From contig NC_008541.1 of assembly GCF_000196235.1 (NCBI RefSeq), positions 4,402,001 to 4,466,000 on the forward strand: 64,000 nt of DNA. Direction: 5' to 3'. The DNA is from Arthrobacter sp. FB24. GTDB taxonomy: Bacteria > Actinomycetota > Actinomycetes > Actinomycetales > Micrococcaceae. Both the position numbers and the translations under genes were made by a program. Below the pieces are notes generated by a model. The model made no database searches, was not told the DNA's origin, and was given only the letters and a program-made list of their open reading frames with translations. This document shows, one piece after another, positions 7,812-29,584 of this stretch. Positions within the stretch are counted from its first letter, which is position 1; each line of letters starts with the position of its first letter.

Positions 7812-9830
7812 TCAGTCCATGCCGCGGAGGTCCAGGACCAGCTCAGTGTCGCCGTCGGCCTGCAGCACCACCGGGATGCCCCAGTCCTGCTGGTACAGGT
7901 GGCAGGCAGCGTGGTCGGGGATCTCGCCGTCGGCCGTTTCGGGGCCGTCGCAGGCCGCGGCGCGCGCCGTAATATGCAGCACGCCGTCGGGAACGTCGGC
8001 GGAGAGCTCCAGCGTCCGCTGCAGCCCCACCGAGGTTCCACCGCCGGCAACCAGCAACTCGGGCGGCGTTGAGGAAATCTTCAGCTGCGTGGGGTCCCCC
8101 CAGCGGTCGTCGAGCTTCTGCCCGGTGGGTGCCGTGAACCGAACGGTCAGCTCCAGTGTGCCGGGAGCGACCGGACTCTTGGGCCGGTGCGTCTGCACCG
8201 CGCCCTCGTCCACCTGCTGGGCCTCCTTGGGGATGGGCACGTAGATCAGCTGGTGCTTGTTGGCTTCCACGACCACCAGCAGCGGCTCCGAGCCGGCTGT
8301 GTGCGTGTGGTCCACAATCACGTCGGAGGGCTCGGACAACCCGCGGGCGAGCGTGGACACCGTCCCGGTGGCGGGGTCGTAACGGCGCACGGCACCGTTG
8401 TAGGTGTCGGCGATGGCCACGGATCCATCCGGCAGAACGGTGACGCCGAGCGGGTGCTGCAGACGTGCTTCCGCGGCGGGACCGTCGCGGAAGCCGAAGT
8501 CGAAAAGGCCCTTGCCGACGGCGGACTCCACGGTGACCGTGCCGGCGTCGTCAATTACCAGTTTGCGCAGCGCGGAGGTCTCCGAGTCGGCCACCCAGAT
8601 GTTGCCGTCAGCGTCCTCGGCCAGGCCGGACGACTGGGCGAACCAGGCTTCGTGCGCGGCGCCGTCCAGGAGCCCTTCCAGGCCGTTACCGGCAAGAATT
8701 GATACGGCTCCGGAGATCGGGTCGAAGCTGAAGATCTGGTGGACGCCGGCCATGGCAACAACCACGGCATTGAGCTTGGCCGACCAGACAACGTCCCACG
8801 GCGAGCTCAGGGCAACGTCCAAGGGATGGTCACTGAGGCGTCCGGTGAAGCCAGCCGCATCCTCGTCCACCCGCGCCGGCCCTGTCTCGAGCAGGCGCTG
8901 CACGCCGCTGCCGACGAGCGTGCTGACGGTTCCGTCCGCGAGGGACAGCCCGCGCAGGCGGTGGTTGACGGAGTCGGCAATTACGACGTCGTAGCCCGTC
9001 TTCGCTGCCACGTCTTCCGGCAGGAGGACCAGGCCCTGCGGTTCGTTGAACTGTGCGGTGGGTTTGACGGAGTCGACGTCGGCGCCGGGGCCGTCGGCAT
9101 GTCCCTTGGTCCCGGAGCCGTAGGTGCGCAGCACCGTGTGGAAGTCCGTGCCCAGCTCCACCAAGCGGTGGTGGCCGGTGTCGGTGACGAGCCAGGAGCC
9201 GGCGTCGGAAGTCCCGGCGTCGGACGCTTTTGCCTCCGGTCCGCCGATGGCGGAGGTGCCCCGGCCGGCCGGGAGGAAGAGTGCCTTTCCGGGGAAGCGC
9301 AAGGTGCCCGACGTCGGCTCCGGCGCAACGTACGGGCCGTCGCCGCGGTGCAGGGTGCCCTTGGCCTCATGCTGGGCGATAAGTTCCGGGATCAGCACGG
9401 ACAGGCCGTCCGCGTGGCCTTCACCGGAAAGGTGCGCCACGATGTAGCCCTCGGGATCGATGACCACCAAGGTGGGCCAGGCGCGGGCGGTGTAGGCCTT
9501 CCAGGTCTCCAGTTCGGGGTCGTCCAGGACCGGGTGGTGGATCTCGTAGCGCTCCACGGCGGCGGCGAGGGCAACGGGGTCGGCCTCGTGCTCGAACTTC
9601 GGGGAGTGCACGCCCACCGTCACCAGGACGTCCGAGTACTTCTCTTCCAGCGGCCGCAGCTCATCGAGTACGTGCAGGCAGTTGATGCAGCAGAAGGTCC
9701 AGAAGTCCAGGAGCACAATCTTGCCGCGCAGGGATTCCAAGTCCAGGGACTTCCCGCCGGTGTTGAGCCAGTTACGGCCAACCAGTTCGGAGGCGCGGAC
9801 CCGGTGGTGGGTCCGTACGGTTTCGCTCAT
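7812..9830 (-). CDS. NHL-repeat protein with N-terminal thioredoxin-like domain
   Basis: A 672-residue two-domain protein. Residues about 15-160 form a TlpA/AhpC-like thioredoxin domain with the motif WTFCCINC, giving a redox pair Cys48-Ile-Asn-Cys51 preceded by an extra Cys47. Residues about 175-560 contain NHL/YVTN-type beta-propeller repeats (for example LQHPLGVTVLPDGSVAIADT), and the C-terminal 110 residues form a separate beta-rich domain. The arrangement matches the NHLRC2-like family. No signal peptide is evident. Its start overlaps the stop of the CopD/CtaG gene (TGATG), so the pair is translationally coupled, suggesting a link to thiol or copper handling. Confidence 0.88.
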   Translation of the reverse strand: MSETVRTHHRVRASELVGRNWLNTGGKSLDLESLRGKIVLLDFWTFCCINCLHVLDELRPLEEKYSDVLVTVGVHSPKFEHEADPVALAAAVERYEIHHPVLDDPELETWKAYTARAWPTLVVIDPEGYIVAHLSGEGHADGLSVLIPELIAQHEAKGTLHRGDGPYVAPEPTSGTLRFPGKALFLPAGRGTSAIGGPEAKASDAGTSDAGSWLVTDTGHHRLVELGTDFHTVLRTYGSGTKGHADGPGADVDSVKPTAQFNEPQGLVLLPEDVAAKTGYDVVIADSVNHRLRGLSLADGTVSTLVGSGVQRLLETGPARVDEDAAGFTGRLSDHPLDVALSSPWDVVWSAKLNAVVVAMAGVHQIFSFDPISGAVSILAGNGLEGLLDGAAHEAWFAQSSGLAEDADGNIWVADSETSALRKLVIDDAGTVTVESAVGKGLFDFGFRDGPAAEARLQHPLGVTVLPDGSVAIADTYNGAVRRYDPATGTVSTLARGLSEPSDVIVDHTHTAGSEPLLVVVEANKHQLIYVPIPKEAQQVDEGAVQTHRPKSPVAPGTLELTVRFTAPTGQKLDDRWGDPTQLKISSTPPELLVAGGGTSVGLQRTLELSADVPDGVLHITARAAACDGPETADGEIPDHAACHLYQQDWGIPVVLQADGDTELVLDLRGMD

Positions 9831-11986
9831 CAGCGTCCTTCCAGCTTTGAGTTGCGTTCAGCCAGCTTGGCGTCGCGTTCAGCCAACTTGGCAAACATAT
9901 CGTTGTAAGCAGTGAGATCGGCGTCGTTATTCCTGTCCGCGGCCCGGTCGGTCCTTTTGGACTCCCGCGCATCCGAGCGGGACCACATCACGGCCACGCC
10001 GATTGCCACAAGCAGCGTGGGTACTTCACCGATGCCCCAGGCCACTGCACCGCCCATCTGCTGGTCGAGCAGCGCGGAGGGCCCCCAGGTCCGGCCCAGG
10101 TTTCCGAAGTAGTCCGCGGCCAGCAGCCCGGTGCCTCCCATGATCGCCACCCCAAAGAATGCGTGGAAGCCCATGGTGGCCAAGAGCAGCAGCAACCGCA
10201 TCGGATATGGTGCGCGGCGGGGCAGCGGGTCCGTTCCGATCATGGTCAGGACAAAGATGTAGCCGGTGAGGGCGAAGTGCAGGTTCATGAGCTCGTGGCC
10301 CACGTGGTCCCGCATGGCGTAGCCGAACGCGTCGGAGTAGTAGAACAGCACGATTGAACCGGCAAAGTTGGCCGCGGCGAAGAGCGGGTGCGTGACCAGC
10401 TGGGAGAACTTGGAGTGCACGAACAGCAGCAGCCATTCGCGTAGCCCCCGCGAGCCGTCAGCGCGGGCCGGCAGGGCGCGCAGCGCGAGCGTTACGGGGG
10501 CGCCCAGCACCAGGAAAATCGGGGCCACCATGGTCAGCGCCATGTGATCCACCATATGGGCGGAAAACAGCACTCGCCCGTACACCGACGGCGGACCGGA
10601 GGTGACGTAGGTGAGGACCACCAGTCCAATCACCCAGTTGACGCTGCGGAACCAGGACCACTTGTCGCCCCGGCGCAGGACCTTGGCCACGCCGAGGAAG
10701 TACGACACCAGGCCGACCGCTGCTACGGCAATCCAGAGCCAGTCCAGACGCCATTCGGTGAGCCAGCGTTCCGGGGTCAGCTCAGGCGGCAGTTCGTAGC
10801 CGGAGAGGATGAAGGCCGGGGAGGCGTCAGGAGCGAAGGTGGTGGGTTGTGGCGGGGCGGAACGGCCAAGGGCGACGGCGATTCCCGACGTCGCGCCCAT
10901 GATCAGCAGTTCCGCGATGACCAATTGCCAGAGCACCCGTCGGGAGGACAGCGCAGCGCCGCCCTTGCGGTTCAGCTGCGGGATGACCCACTGGCGGTGC
11001 ATCAGGCCGATGGCGCCAAGCATCAGGGTGGCCACGGCCTTGGCGAGCACCATTTGCCCGTAGGCGGATCCAAAGAGGTCGTGCCAGCTGGTGATCCGGA
11101 TGCTGGCATTGATGACACCGGAGGCAAACACCAGGACGAAGGCGAATCCGGCAAGGGAAGAGAAGCGGCGGAGCGTGGGCTCTGTGATGTCTGCTTTGGA
11201 GCCGGCGCTGGTGTTGCCTCCGGTCAGGATGCCGGACAGGACGGCCAACATGATGATGCCGCCCACCCAGGCGGACACGCCCACCAGGTGCAGGGCCAGG
11301 GAGTTGATGGCTCCTTCGTGGTCGCTGGAACTCGAGGAATGGCCGATGAGGGCGATGGGCACCATGCCCACCAGTGAAAGCGTCAGCGTCATCGCCAGCC
11401 CGGTCAGCGACCTGACCCCGAACAAGGCGGTAGTCACCACGGCCGCCACGATGGTCACGGCGAGCCAGGCGCGGCCGGTTTCGATGTCCGTCATGAAGTA
11501 GACCAGTGCGCGGGTGAATTCCGCATCACCGGAGAGCGACTGGCCAGCCACGTCCGAGTAGGTGAGCACCAGCACGGCAATGGCTGACAGCGTCCACGCT
11601 GCGCCTGCAGCTGCCGCCACGGCCAGCGCACGGGAGAACGCAGGGTGCTCTGCTGTGGCGGTGTCCCTGGACCGGGAAGCGTTGGCATTGCGTGGCAGGA
11701 TGCCGACGGCGAAAACCAGGCCGCCGATCACCGTGGCCAGTGAGACGTTGTGGATGGCTTTGCTGATGGGCAGCCCCCAGCGAATCAGGGCGCCGGGATC
11801 AGAGACCTCGCGCGCGGCAGCCGCTCCGGAGAACAGGAGGGCCGCTGTTAGCCCCAGGAAGAGCGCGGCGAGGCCGGCAAACTGCCACGGCCGGGAAATG
11901 CCCGCAGCGCCCGCAGAGACCCCCGTCTTTCCCGGAGTGGGGGAAGGCTGCGGATGGGTGGGGCGGGATTTTGCTGCGGAGGGCAC
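9830..11986 (-). CDS. CopD-CtaG fusion membrane protein (copper resistance / cytochrome oxidase assembly type)
   Basis: A 718-residue polytopic membrane protein with two parts. The N-terminal half (about residues 30-370) is a CopD-like copper-resistance domain with eight or so hydrophobic helices; the C-terminal half (about 400-680) is the caa3-type CtaG domain, recognisable from FSAHMVDHMALTMVAPIFLVLG and the Gly/Trp-rich helices after it. Such fusions are common in actinobacteria and are linked to copper delivery to cytochrome oxidase. The Lys/Glu/Arg-rich C-terminal tail is a short coiled-coil-like stretch (AERDAKLAERNSKLEG). The start is a GTG at 11986 with a weak ribosome-binding site. 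Confidence 0.88.
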   Translation of the reverse strand: MPSAAKSRPTHPQPSPTPGKTGVSAGAAGISRPWQFAGLAALFLGLTAALLFSGAAAAREVSDPGALIRWGLPISKAIHNVSLATVIGGLVFAVGILPRNANASRSRDTATAEHPAFSRALAVAAAAGAAWTLSAIAVLVLTYSDVAGQSLSGDAEFTRALVYFMTDIETGRAWLAVTIVAAVVTTALFGVRSLTGLAMTLTLSLVGMVPIALIGHSSSSSDHEGAINSLALHLVGVSAWVGGIIMLAVLSGILTGGNTSAGSKADITEPTLRRFSSLAGFAFVLVFASGVINASIRITSWHDLFGSAYGQMVLAKAVATLMLGAIGLMHRQWVIPQLNRKGGAALSSRRVLWQLVIAELLIMGATSGIAVALGRSAPPQPTTFAPDASPAFILSGYELPPELTPERWLTEWRLDWLWIAVAAVGLVSYFLGVAKVLRRGDKWSWFRSVNWVIGLVVLTYVTSGPPSVYGRVLFSAHMVDHMALTMVAPIFLVLGAPVTLALRALPARADGSRGLREWLLLFVHSKFSQLVTHPLFAAANFAGSIVLFYYSDAFGYAMRDHVGHELMNLHFALTGYIFVLTMIGTDPLPRRAPYPMRLLLLLATMGFHAFFGVAIMGGTGLLAADYFGNLGRTWGPSALLDQQMGGAVAWGIGEVPTLLVAIGVAVMWSRSDARESKRTDRAADRNNDADLTAYNDMFAKLAERDAKLAERNSKLEGR

Positions 11987-12050
11987 CTATCCATTGTCCG
12001 CTACGGGTGCCTGCGCCGCGAATCGACGGCCTGACTGCGGCGCACAACGC

Positions 12051-12086
12051 AAAGGGAGCGGCAACCCTGAGGTTGCCGCTCCCTTT
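12051..12086. terminator. Rho-independent hairpin downstream of hup
   Basis: A perfect 16-base stem (12051-12066 with 12071-12086) around the loop CTGA, with A-rich and T-rich ends, so it can work in both directions. It lies 21 bases after the HU stop and upstream of the CopD/CtaG start. Confidence 0.88.
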
Positions 12087-12106
12087 CAAGCGTTGGACGC
12101 CGGATG

Positions 12107-12391
12107 CTACTTCTTGGAGACAGCAGCCTTCAGCTTGGAGCCCGCGGTCAGCTTGACGCTGTGGCCGGCGGCGATCTGGATGGTCTCGCCGGTCTGCGGG
12201 TTGCGGCCCGTACGGGCTGCACGGTCGGTGCGCTCAACTGCGAGCCAGCCCGGGATGGTGATCTTCTCGCCCGCGGCGACAGAGGTCTCGAAAACCTCGA
12301 ACAGTGCATCGAGCACGGAGTTGACGGCTGCCTGGCTGGTGCCGGCCTTGCCTGCTACCTCTGCAACAAGTTCACTACGGTTCTTAGCCAT
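12107..12391 (-). CDS. hup: DNA-binding protein HU
   Basis: A 94-residue HU-family nucleoid protein. It begins MAKNRSELVAEVAGKAGTSQ and carries the characteristic DNA-binding arm with RTGRNPQTGE near residues 61-70. It binds and bends DNA without sequence specificity. The length matches the short HU form and lacks the long Lys/Ala-rich tail of mycobacterial HupB. The ATG at 12391 has a strong AGGAGGA ribosome-binding site (12398-12404 region). It is monocistronic, with its own terminator. Confidence 0.97.
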   Translation of the reverse strand: MAKNRSELVAEVAGKAGTSQAAVNSVLDALFEVFETSVAAGEKITIPGWLAVERTDRAARTGRNPQTGETIQIAAGHSVKLTAGSKLKAAVSKK

Positions 12392-12606
12392 TTATGTCCT
12401 CCTGGACGGTCATGATTTCTGGAGCCTGAACGCGGCATGCGCACAAGCCACTGTTCGAAAACTTACCAGCTTGCCGCGGTCAGGTCCGCAAATTCCGCGT
12501 GTTTCCGCCATTTTTTGAGGTAAATCACCGGTTTTGAGGCCTTTTGACCCCGTATTTCGCCATCAGCGGACGGCCGCCGAAGCTCCCGCCTGAGGACCAG
12601 CGCGGG
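12392..12606 (-). promoter_or_regulatory. Upstream region of hup, probable promoter
   Basis: Reading the minus strand, a TAAGTT hexamer at 12465-12460 is identical to the -10 assigned to rRNA promoter P2 and lies about 70 bases before the HU start. The -35 region is not a good match, so the exact promoter is uncertain. The rest of this stretch shows no reading frame that looks real. Confidence 0.35.
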
Positions 12607-12800
12607 ACGCTCTCTCACCTTTGGCACTCCCCCTGCCGACGCTCTCTCGGTTGTGGCGGGTTTCGACGGCGGTGTGTGGCCCACGTGTCACGGCCGGGTG
12701 CCAGGCCCGGGTGCCGCAGGGGGGTGGGAGCGCGTCCGGCACAACACGGCAGGTAATGAGAGAGCGTGGGCAGGAAGGGGTGCCGGATGTGAGAGAGCGT
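12607..12800. repeat. Inverted pair of GTGAGAGAGCGT repeat modules
   Basis: Two copies of ACGCTCTCTC at 12607 and 12639 (32 bases apart) face two copies of TGAGAGAGCGT at 12757 and 12790 (33 apart). The spacers also match as an inverted repeat (GGCACTCCCCCTGCC against the complement of GGCAGGAAGGGGTGCC), so the whole forms imperfect arms of about 44 bases with a loop of about 106. Related modules occur at three other places in the window. It lies between hup and the 5S end of the first rRNA operon. Function unknown. Confidence 0.75.
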
Positions 12801-12856
12801 CCCAGGGGGCGGTGGGGGTTTGTGGGTGGGTGGTGGGGTTTTGGTGGTTAACGTGG

Positions 12857-12890
12857 GAGAGCCCCGACCAGTTGCCTGGTTGGGGCTCTC
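12857..12890 (-). terminator. rRNA operon 1 terminator
   Basis: A 15-base stem (12857-12871 with 12876-12890, one G-T pair) around the loop TTGC, 12 bases beyond the 5S gene in the direction of transcription. It is conserved exactly in the second operon. Confidence 0.85.
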
Positions 12891-12902
12891 GACCTGAATG
12901 AT

Positions 12903-13021
12903 GTTCCGGCGGTGACCTACTCTCCCACACCCTCCCGGGTGCAGTACCATCGGCGCTGTGGGTCTTAGCTTCCGGGTTCGGAATGGGACCGGGCGTTTCC
13001 CCCACGCTATGACCGCCGTAA
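12903..13021 (-). rRNA. rrf: 5S ribosomal RNA, operon 1
   Basis: About 119 bases. The sense strand starts near TTACGGCGGTCATAGCG and ends with CACCGCCGGAAC, so the two ends pair as in all 5S rRNAs, and it contains the conserved CCCATTCCGAACCCGGAAG loop. It is identical to the copy at 23407. Confidence 0.95.
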
Positions 13022-13239
13022 CCCTTTTACCCGGACCCCCGGTGGGGGTTGGGAAAATTAGTGGTTACAACATGCTCCTGCCGCTCAGGGCAGGTGTGGT
13101 GTTGTTATGTTGTTGTGTTTGTTCCTCAAGCAACGGGTTTGTTGTTTGGGAACCACATAGTGGACGCAAGCAGTCTTGTTTTTCTTTGTACCCTTTCCAT
13201 GGTGTGAACGTCTTTTGAATCCGTTCACGGAAAGGGTGT

Positions 13240-18418
<5,179 letters not shown>

Positions 18419-18660
18419 AAGTAAAACAAAAACAGACACAACTACCACCCCCGGGAAAACGGAAGAAAGCGGCTGCACAAAATTTGAAACCAGCTGTAAA
18501 AACCAGACCACACCACGGGGTGGCGGATCCAGTCAATTCAACCAATCCATAAAATAAATTGGTATCAACAAACTTGGCACACTATTGAGTTCTCAAACAA
18601 CAGACACACCCGGCACCACCACAACCACACGGTCAAGGATCGCTCCGGAGCAACTTCCCA

Positions 18661-18689
18661 AACTTACCCGATCCCGCAACACAATGCAA
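18661..18689 (-). promoter_or_regulatory. rRNA operon 1 promoter P2
   Basis: On the minus strand, TTGCAT (18689-18684), a 17-base spacer and TAAGTT (18666-18661). It is about 245 bases upstream of 16S and is followed by the leader with the GAGAACTCAATAGTGTG element found in actinobacterial rrn leaders. The same promoter occurs in operon 2 because it lies inside the repeat. Confidence 0.6.
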
Positions 18690-18826
18690 ACCGGCATTCC
18701 GCCAGCCACAAGCACCACAGGAAGGATCCCCACCCGACATCCGCACGCCATAACAGCGCCGTTTTCCAGGCCATTCAGAAGGGGGTCGGTCGCAATCTCT
18801 CCGCATCAGCGGCGGCGACTCGAATT

Positions 18827-18855
18827 ACTTTACACGCCCACAGCACCCCACACAA
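18827..18855 (-). promoter_or_regulatory. rRNA operon 1 promoter P1 (unique to this copy)
   Basis: On the minus strand, TTGTGT (18855-18850), 17 bases and TAAAGT (18832-18827). It lies outside the duplicated block, so operon 1 has a different upstream promoter from operon 2. The hexamers are good but not perfect. Confidence 0.45.
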
Positions 18856-18883
18856 ATCCACCCCCACACAGCAAGAACCCAAC

Positions 18884-18914
18884 CAAAAACCCCGGAATGA
18901 CAAGGATTCCCGGC
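18884..18914 (-). terminator. Terminator downstream of the beta-galactosidase gene
   Basis: On the minus strand, CCGGGAAT pairs with ATTCCGG (one bulge) around CCTTGTC and is followed by GGTTTTTGG. It begins about 42 bases after the stop codon and separates the gene from rRNA operon 1. Confidence 0.65.
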
Positions 18915-18955
18915 CGGTTCCGCTGCTTCTGGGCGTTCCGCGGCACGCTACAGCT

Positions 18956-22048
<3,093 letters not shown>

Positions 22049-22086
22049 TCATCGCACATGGCGCGCGACTGCGACCGACTGACAAT

Positions 22087-22100
22087 CGTGAACGTTCACG
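22087..22100. promoter_or_regulatory. LacI-family operator palindrome
   Basis: CGTGAACGTTCACG is a perfect 14-base palindrome with the central CG expected for LacI-family operators. It lies 69-82 bases before the beta-galactosidase start and downstream of the regulator gene, so it probably mediates repression of lacZ by the neighbouring LacI-type protein. Confidence 0.8.
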
Positions 22101-22149
22101 TTCTTACCGATCGTACGCGAATGCAGCGTGGTTGAAAAGGGTCCACAGG

Positions 22150-22238
22150 GTCCCGGCAATTCCACCGCCGTCGATCACAAACTCCGAGCCCTTCACTTAG
22201 GCGGATTCGTCAGAGGCCAGGTACCGGACCAGTTCGGC
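22150..22238 (-). pseudogene. Remnant of a short-chain dehydrogenase C-terminus
   Basis: The minus strand reads A-E-L-V-R-Y-L-A-S-D-E-S-A, a stop (TAA), then V-K-G-S-E-F-V-I-D-G-G-G-I-A-G. This is the hallmark C-terminal segment of classical SDR oxidoreductases (YLASDES-x-YVTGSEFVIDGG), with the usual Tyr codon replaced by a stop. Nothing recognisable of the rest of the gene remains. It lies between the LacI-type gene and the operator. Confidence 0.8.
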
Positions 22239-22269
22239 ACGCCGCCGCCGCGGCGGCAGTAGTGTGTCG

Positions 22270-23295
22270 TCAGGTGCTTTCCCGGAGGACCAGCCGATGT
22301 TTCAAGGTTGTCCGTGATGACTGTGATCCCGGAGTGACCGCCCCCGAGAGCAACCCAACCAGAAGTTCGACGGCGGCCCTTCCGACCTCGCGGAGGTCCA
22401 GCGCCATAGTGCTGAGCTGGGGACTTAGCAGCTCGCCGAGCGGGATACCGTCCATGCCGATCACCGCACAGTCCTCGGGCACCCTGCGCCCTGAACCTGA
22501 AAGTGCCTTCAATACGCCGGCGGCCATCAAATCGTTGAATGCCAGGATCCCGTCGGTCTCCGGATGTTCCCGAAGAAATGCAGCTGCTGCCTCCCTGGCT
22601 GCCTCCGCTGTCTCTTCGGCAACTATGAGGGACCACGACGCCCCGAGTTCGTCCAGGCGTCCAGCCACAGCTTTCCCGCGGACAGTGCACGGGACAGGTT
22701 CGTCACTCTCAGAGGCTGACCCCGCCTCGAGGTAGGCGATGTGCTGACGCTTCGAATCCATCAGCTGAGCGACAGCAACCTTCGCCGCATGCTGGTAATC
22801 GAAGTTGATGCTACCGGCTGCACCTCCGGGATTTTCGTCCAGGACAATCAGCGGACGACGGCCCAGAACGGTCTGGGCTTGGTCGGCGTAACCGCCAAGG
22901 TAGCCGATCACCGCGTCCACCTGTGGCGCCAGATGCTCTACGGCATCCAGGCCGCTGCGGCCGCCATGACCGTAGTCGTCTACCACCACGTGCCATCCTC
23001 GGAGCGTGGCCAATTCCACGACGCTTGAGGCAAAGGCCGGGAAATAAGGGTTGGTGAGATCAGGGATCGCCAAGCCAACTGAGGTCCTTGCTCCCTGGAC
23101 GAGGCCCTTAGCGAAACGGCTCGGGGTGTAACCGAGCTCCTGCGCCAACTTCTGCACCCGCTGGCGAGTAGATTCCTTGATCCCAGGCATGTCATTCATC
23201 GCCCGGGTAACTGTTTGGCGCGAAACACCGGCAGCCGCGGCCACGTCAAGGATGGTGGCCGGCTTGGCCGGGTAACTGGACGGTTTGTGGCTCAT
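22270..23295 (-). CDS. LacI-family transcriptional regulator
   Basis: A 341-residue repressor. The N-terminal helix-turn-helix (ATILDVAAAAGVSRQTVTRA, about residues 13-32, then GYTPSRFAKGL with the hinge helix) binds DNA; the remainder is a periplasmic-binding-protein-like effector domain. The open frame continues upstream into the 5S/terminator region of rRNA operon 2, but the ATG at 23295 gives the normal family length and places the HTH correctly. A candidate operator lies at 22087. It begins only about 65 bases after the rRNA terminator, so read-through from the rRNA operon could reach it. Effector is probably a beta-galactoside or product, by context. Confidence 0.92.
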   Translation of the reverse strand: MSHKPSSYPAKPATILDVAAAAGVSRQTVTRAMNDMPGIKESTRQRVQKLAQELGYTPSRFAKGLVQGARTSVGLAIPDLTNPYFPAFASSVVELATLRGWHVVVDDYGHGGRSGLDAVEHLAPQVDAVIGYLGGYADQAQTVLGRRPLIVLDENPGGAAGSINFDYQHAAKVAVAQLMDSKRQHIAYLEAGSASESDEPVPCTVRGKAVAGRLDELGASWSLIVAEETAEAAREAAAAFLREHPETDGILAFNDLMAAGVLKALSGSGRRVPEDCAVIGMDGIPLGELLSPQLSTMALDLREVGRAAVELLVGLLSGAVTPGSQSSRTTLKHRLVLREST

Positions 23296-23360
23296 GGAGT
23301 GTAAGTCTAGGGGCGGCAGTGCGGGAGCGGCCGGCAAAGGGGTTTTGGTGGTTAACGTGG

Positions 23361-23394
23361 GAGAGCCCCGACCAGTTGCCTGGTTGGGGCTCTC
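23361..23394 (-). terminator. rRNA operon 2 terminator
   Basis: Identical to the hairpin at 12857-12890: 15-base stem, loop TTGC. It lies between the 5S gene and the LacI-type regulator start at 23295. Confidence 0.85.
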
Positions 23395-23406
23395 GACCTG
23401 AATGAT

Positions 23407-23525
23407 GTTCCGGCGGTGACCTACTCTCCCACACCCTCCCGGGTGCAGTACCATCGGCGCTGTGGGTCTTAGCTTCCGGGTTCGGAATGGGACCGGGCGT
23501 TTCCCCCACGCTATGACCGCCGTAA
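23407..23525 (-). rRNA. rrf: 5S ribosomal RNA, operon 2
   Basis: About 119 bases, with the same sequence as the 5S at 12903: paired ends TTACGGCGG and CCGCCGGAAC and the CCCATTCCGAACCCGGAAG loop. Confidence 0.95.
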
Positions 23526-23744
23526 CCCTTCTACCCGGACCCCCTTGCGGGGGTTGGGAAAATTAGTGGTTACAACATGCTCCTGCCGCTCAGGGCAGGT
23601 GTGGTGTTGTTATGTTGTTGTGTTTGTTCCTCAAGCAACGGGTTTGTTGTTTGGGAACCACATAGTGGACGCAAGCAGTCTTGTTTTTCTTTGTACCCTT
23701 TCCATGGTGTGAACGTCTTTTGAATCCGTTCACGGAAAGGGTGT

Positions 23745-28923
<5,179 letters not shown>

Positions 28924-29165
28924 AAGTAAAACAAAAACAGACACAACCACCACCCCCGGGAAAACGGAAGAAAGCGGCTGCACAAAATTTGAAACCAGCT
29001 GTAAAAACCAGACCACACCACGGGGTGGCGGATCCAGTCAATTCAACCAATCCATAAAATAAATTGGTATCAACAAACTTGGCACACTATTGAGTTCTCA
29101 AACAACAGACACACCCGGCACCACCACAACCACACGGTCAAGGATCGCTCCGGAGCAACTTCCCA

Positions 29166-29194
29166 AACTTACCCGATCCCGCAACACAATGCAA
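29166..29194 (-). promoter_or_regulatory. rRNA operon 2 promoter P2
   Basis: On the minus strand, TTGCAT (29194-29189), 17 bases and TAAGTT (29171-29166), the same as in operon 1. Confidence 0.6.
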
Positions 29195-29346
29195 ACCGGC
29201 ATTCCGCCAGCCACAAGCACCACAGGAAGGATCCCCACCCTCAAGCAGCACGCCAAGTGACGAACCGTTTTTCAGGCTGTTTAGAAGGGGTTTTGGCCAC
29301 CTTCGGCAACCGGCTTCTCGCCGGCCCCCTCTCGGCGACTTAGAAA

Positions 29347-29375
29347 ACAATACACCTACTTTGGTCCCACCGCAA
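29347..29375 (-). promoter_or_regulatory. rRNA operon 2 promoter P1 (unique to this copy)
   Basis: On the minus strand, TTGCGG (29375-29370), 17 bases and TATTGT (29352-29347). It occupies the same relative place as P1 of operon 1 but has a different sequence, since it is outside the repeat. The stretch 29376-29520 upstream holds no gene; a CCCGC/GCGGG hairpin lies near 29493-29512. Confidence 0.4.
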
Positions 29376-29520
29376 ACCCTCCCCACGCGGGGTGCTGAAC
29401 CGCGCCAATCCGCGGCGGAAGGGGCCGCGAGGGCGCTCCCAGGGACATCGTCGTCGTACCTGGTTCCTGTGTGCTGCATCACCGTATCTGACCGCCCGCA
29501 CTCGAGGGCGGGTTAAACGC

Positions 29521-29558
29521 AAGAAGGGCCGGCAACCGTGAGGTTGCCGGCCCTTCTT
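29521..29558. terminator. Rho-independent terminator downstream of rpsN
   Basis: A perfect 17-base stem (29521-29537 with 29542-29558) around GTGA, with A-rich and T-rich flanks. It ends the ribosomal protein operon and insulates it from rRNA operon 2. Confidence 0.92.
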
Positions 29559-29584
29559 AGGCCACTGGAATCAGCTGTGCTGAA

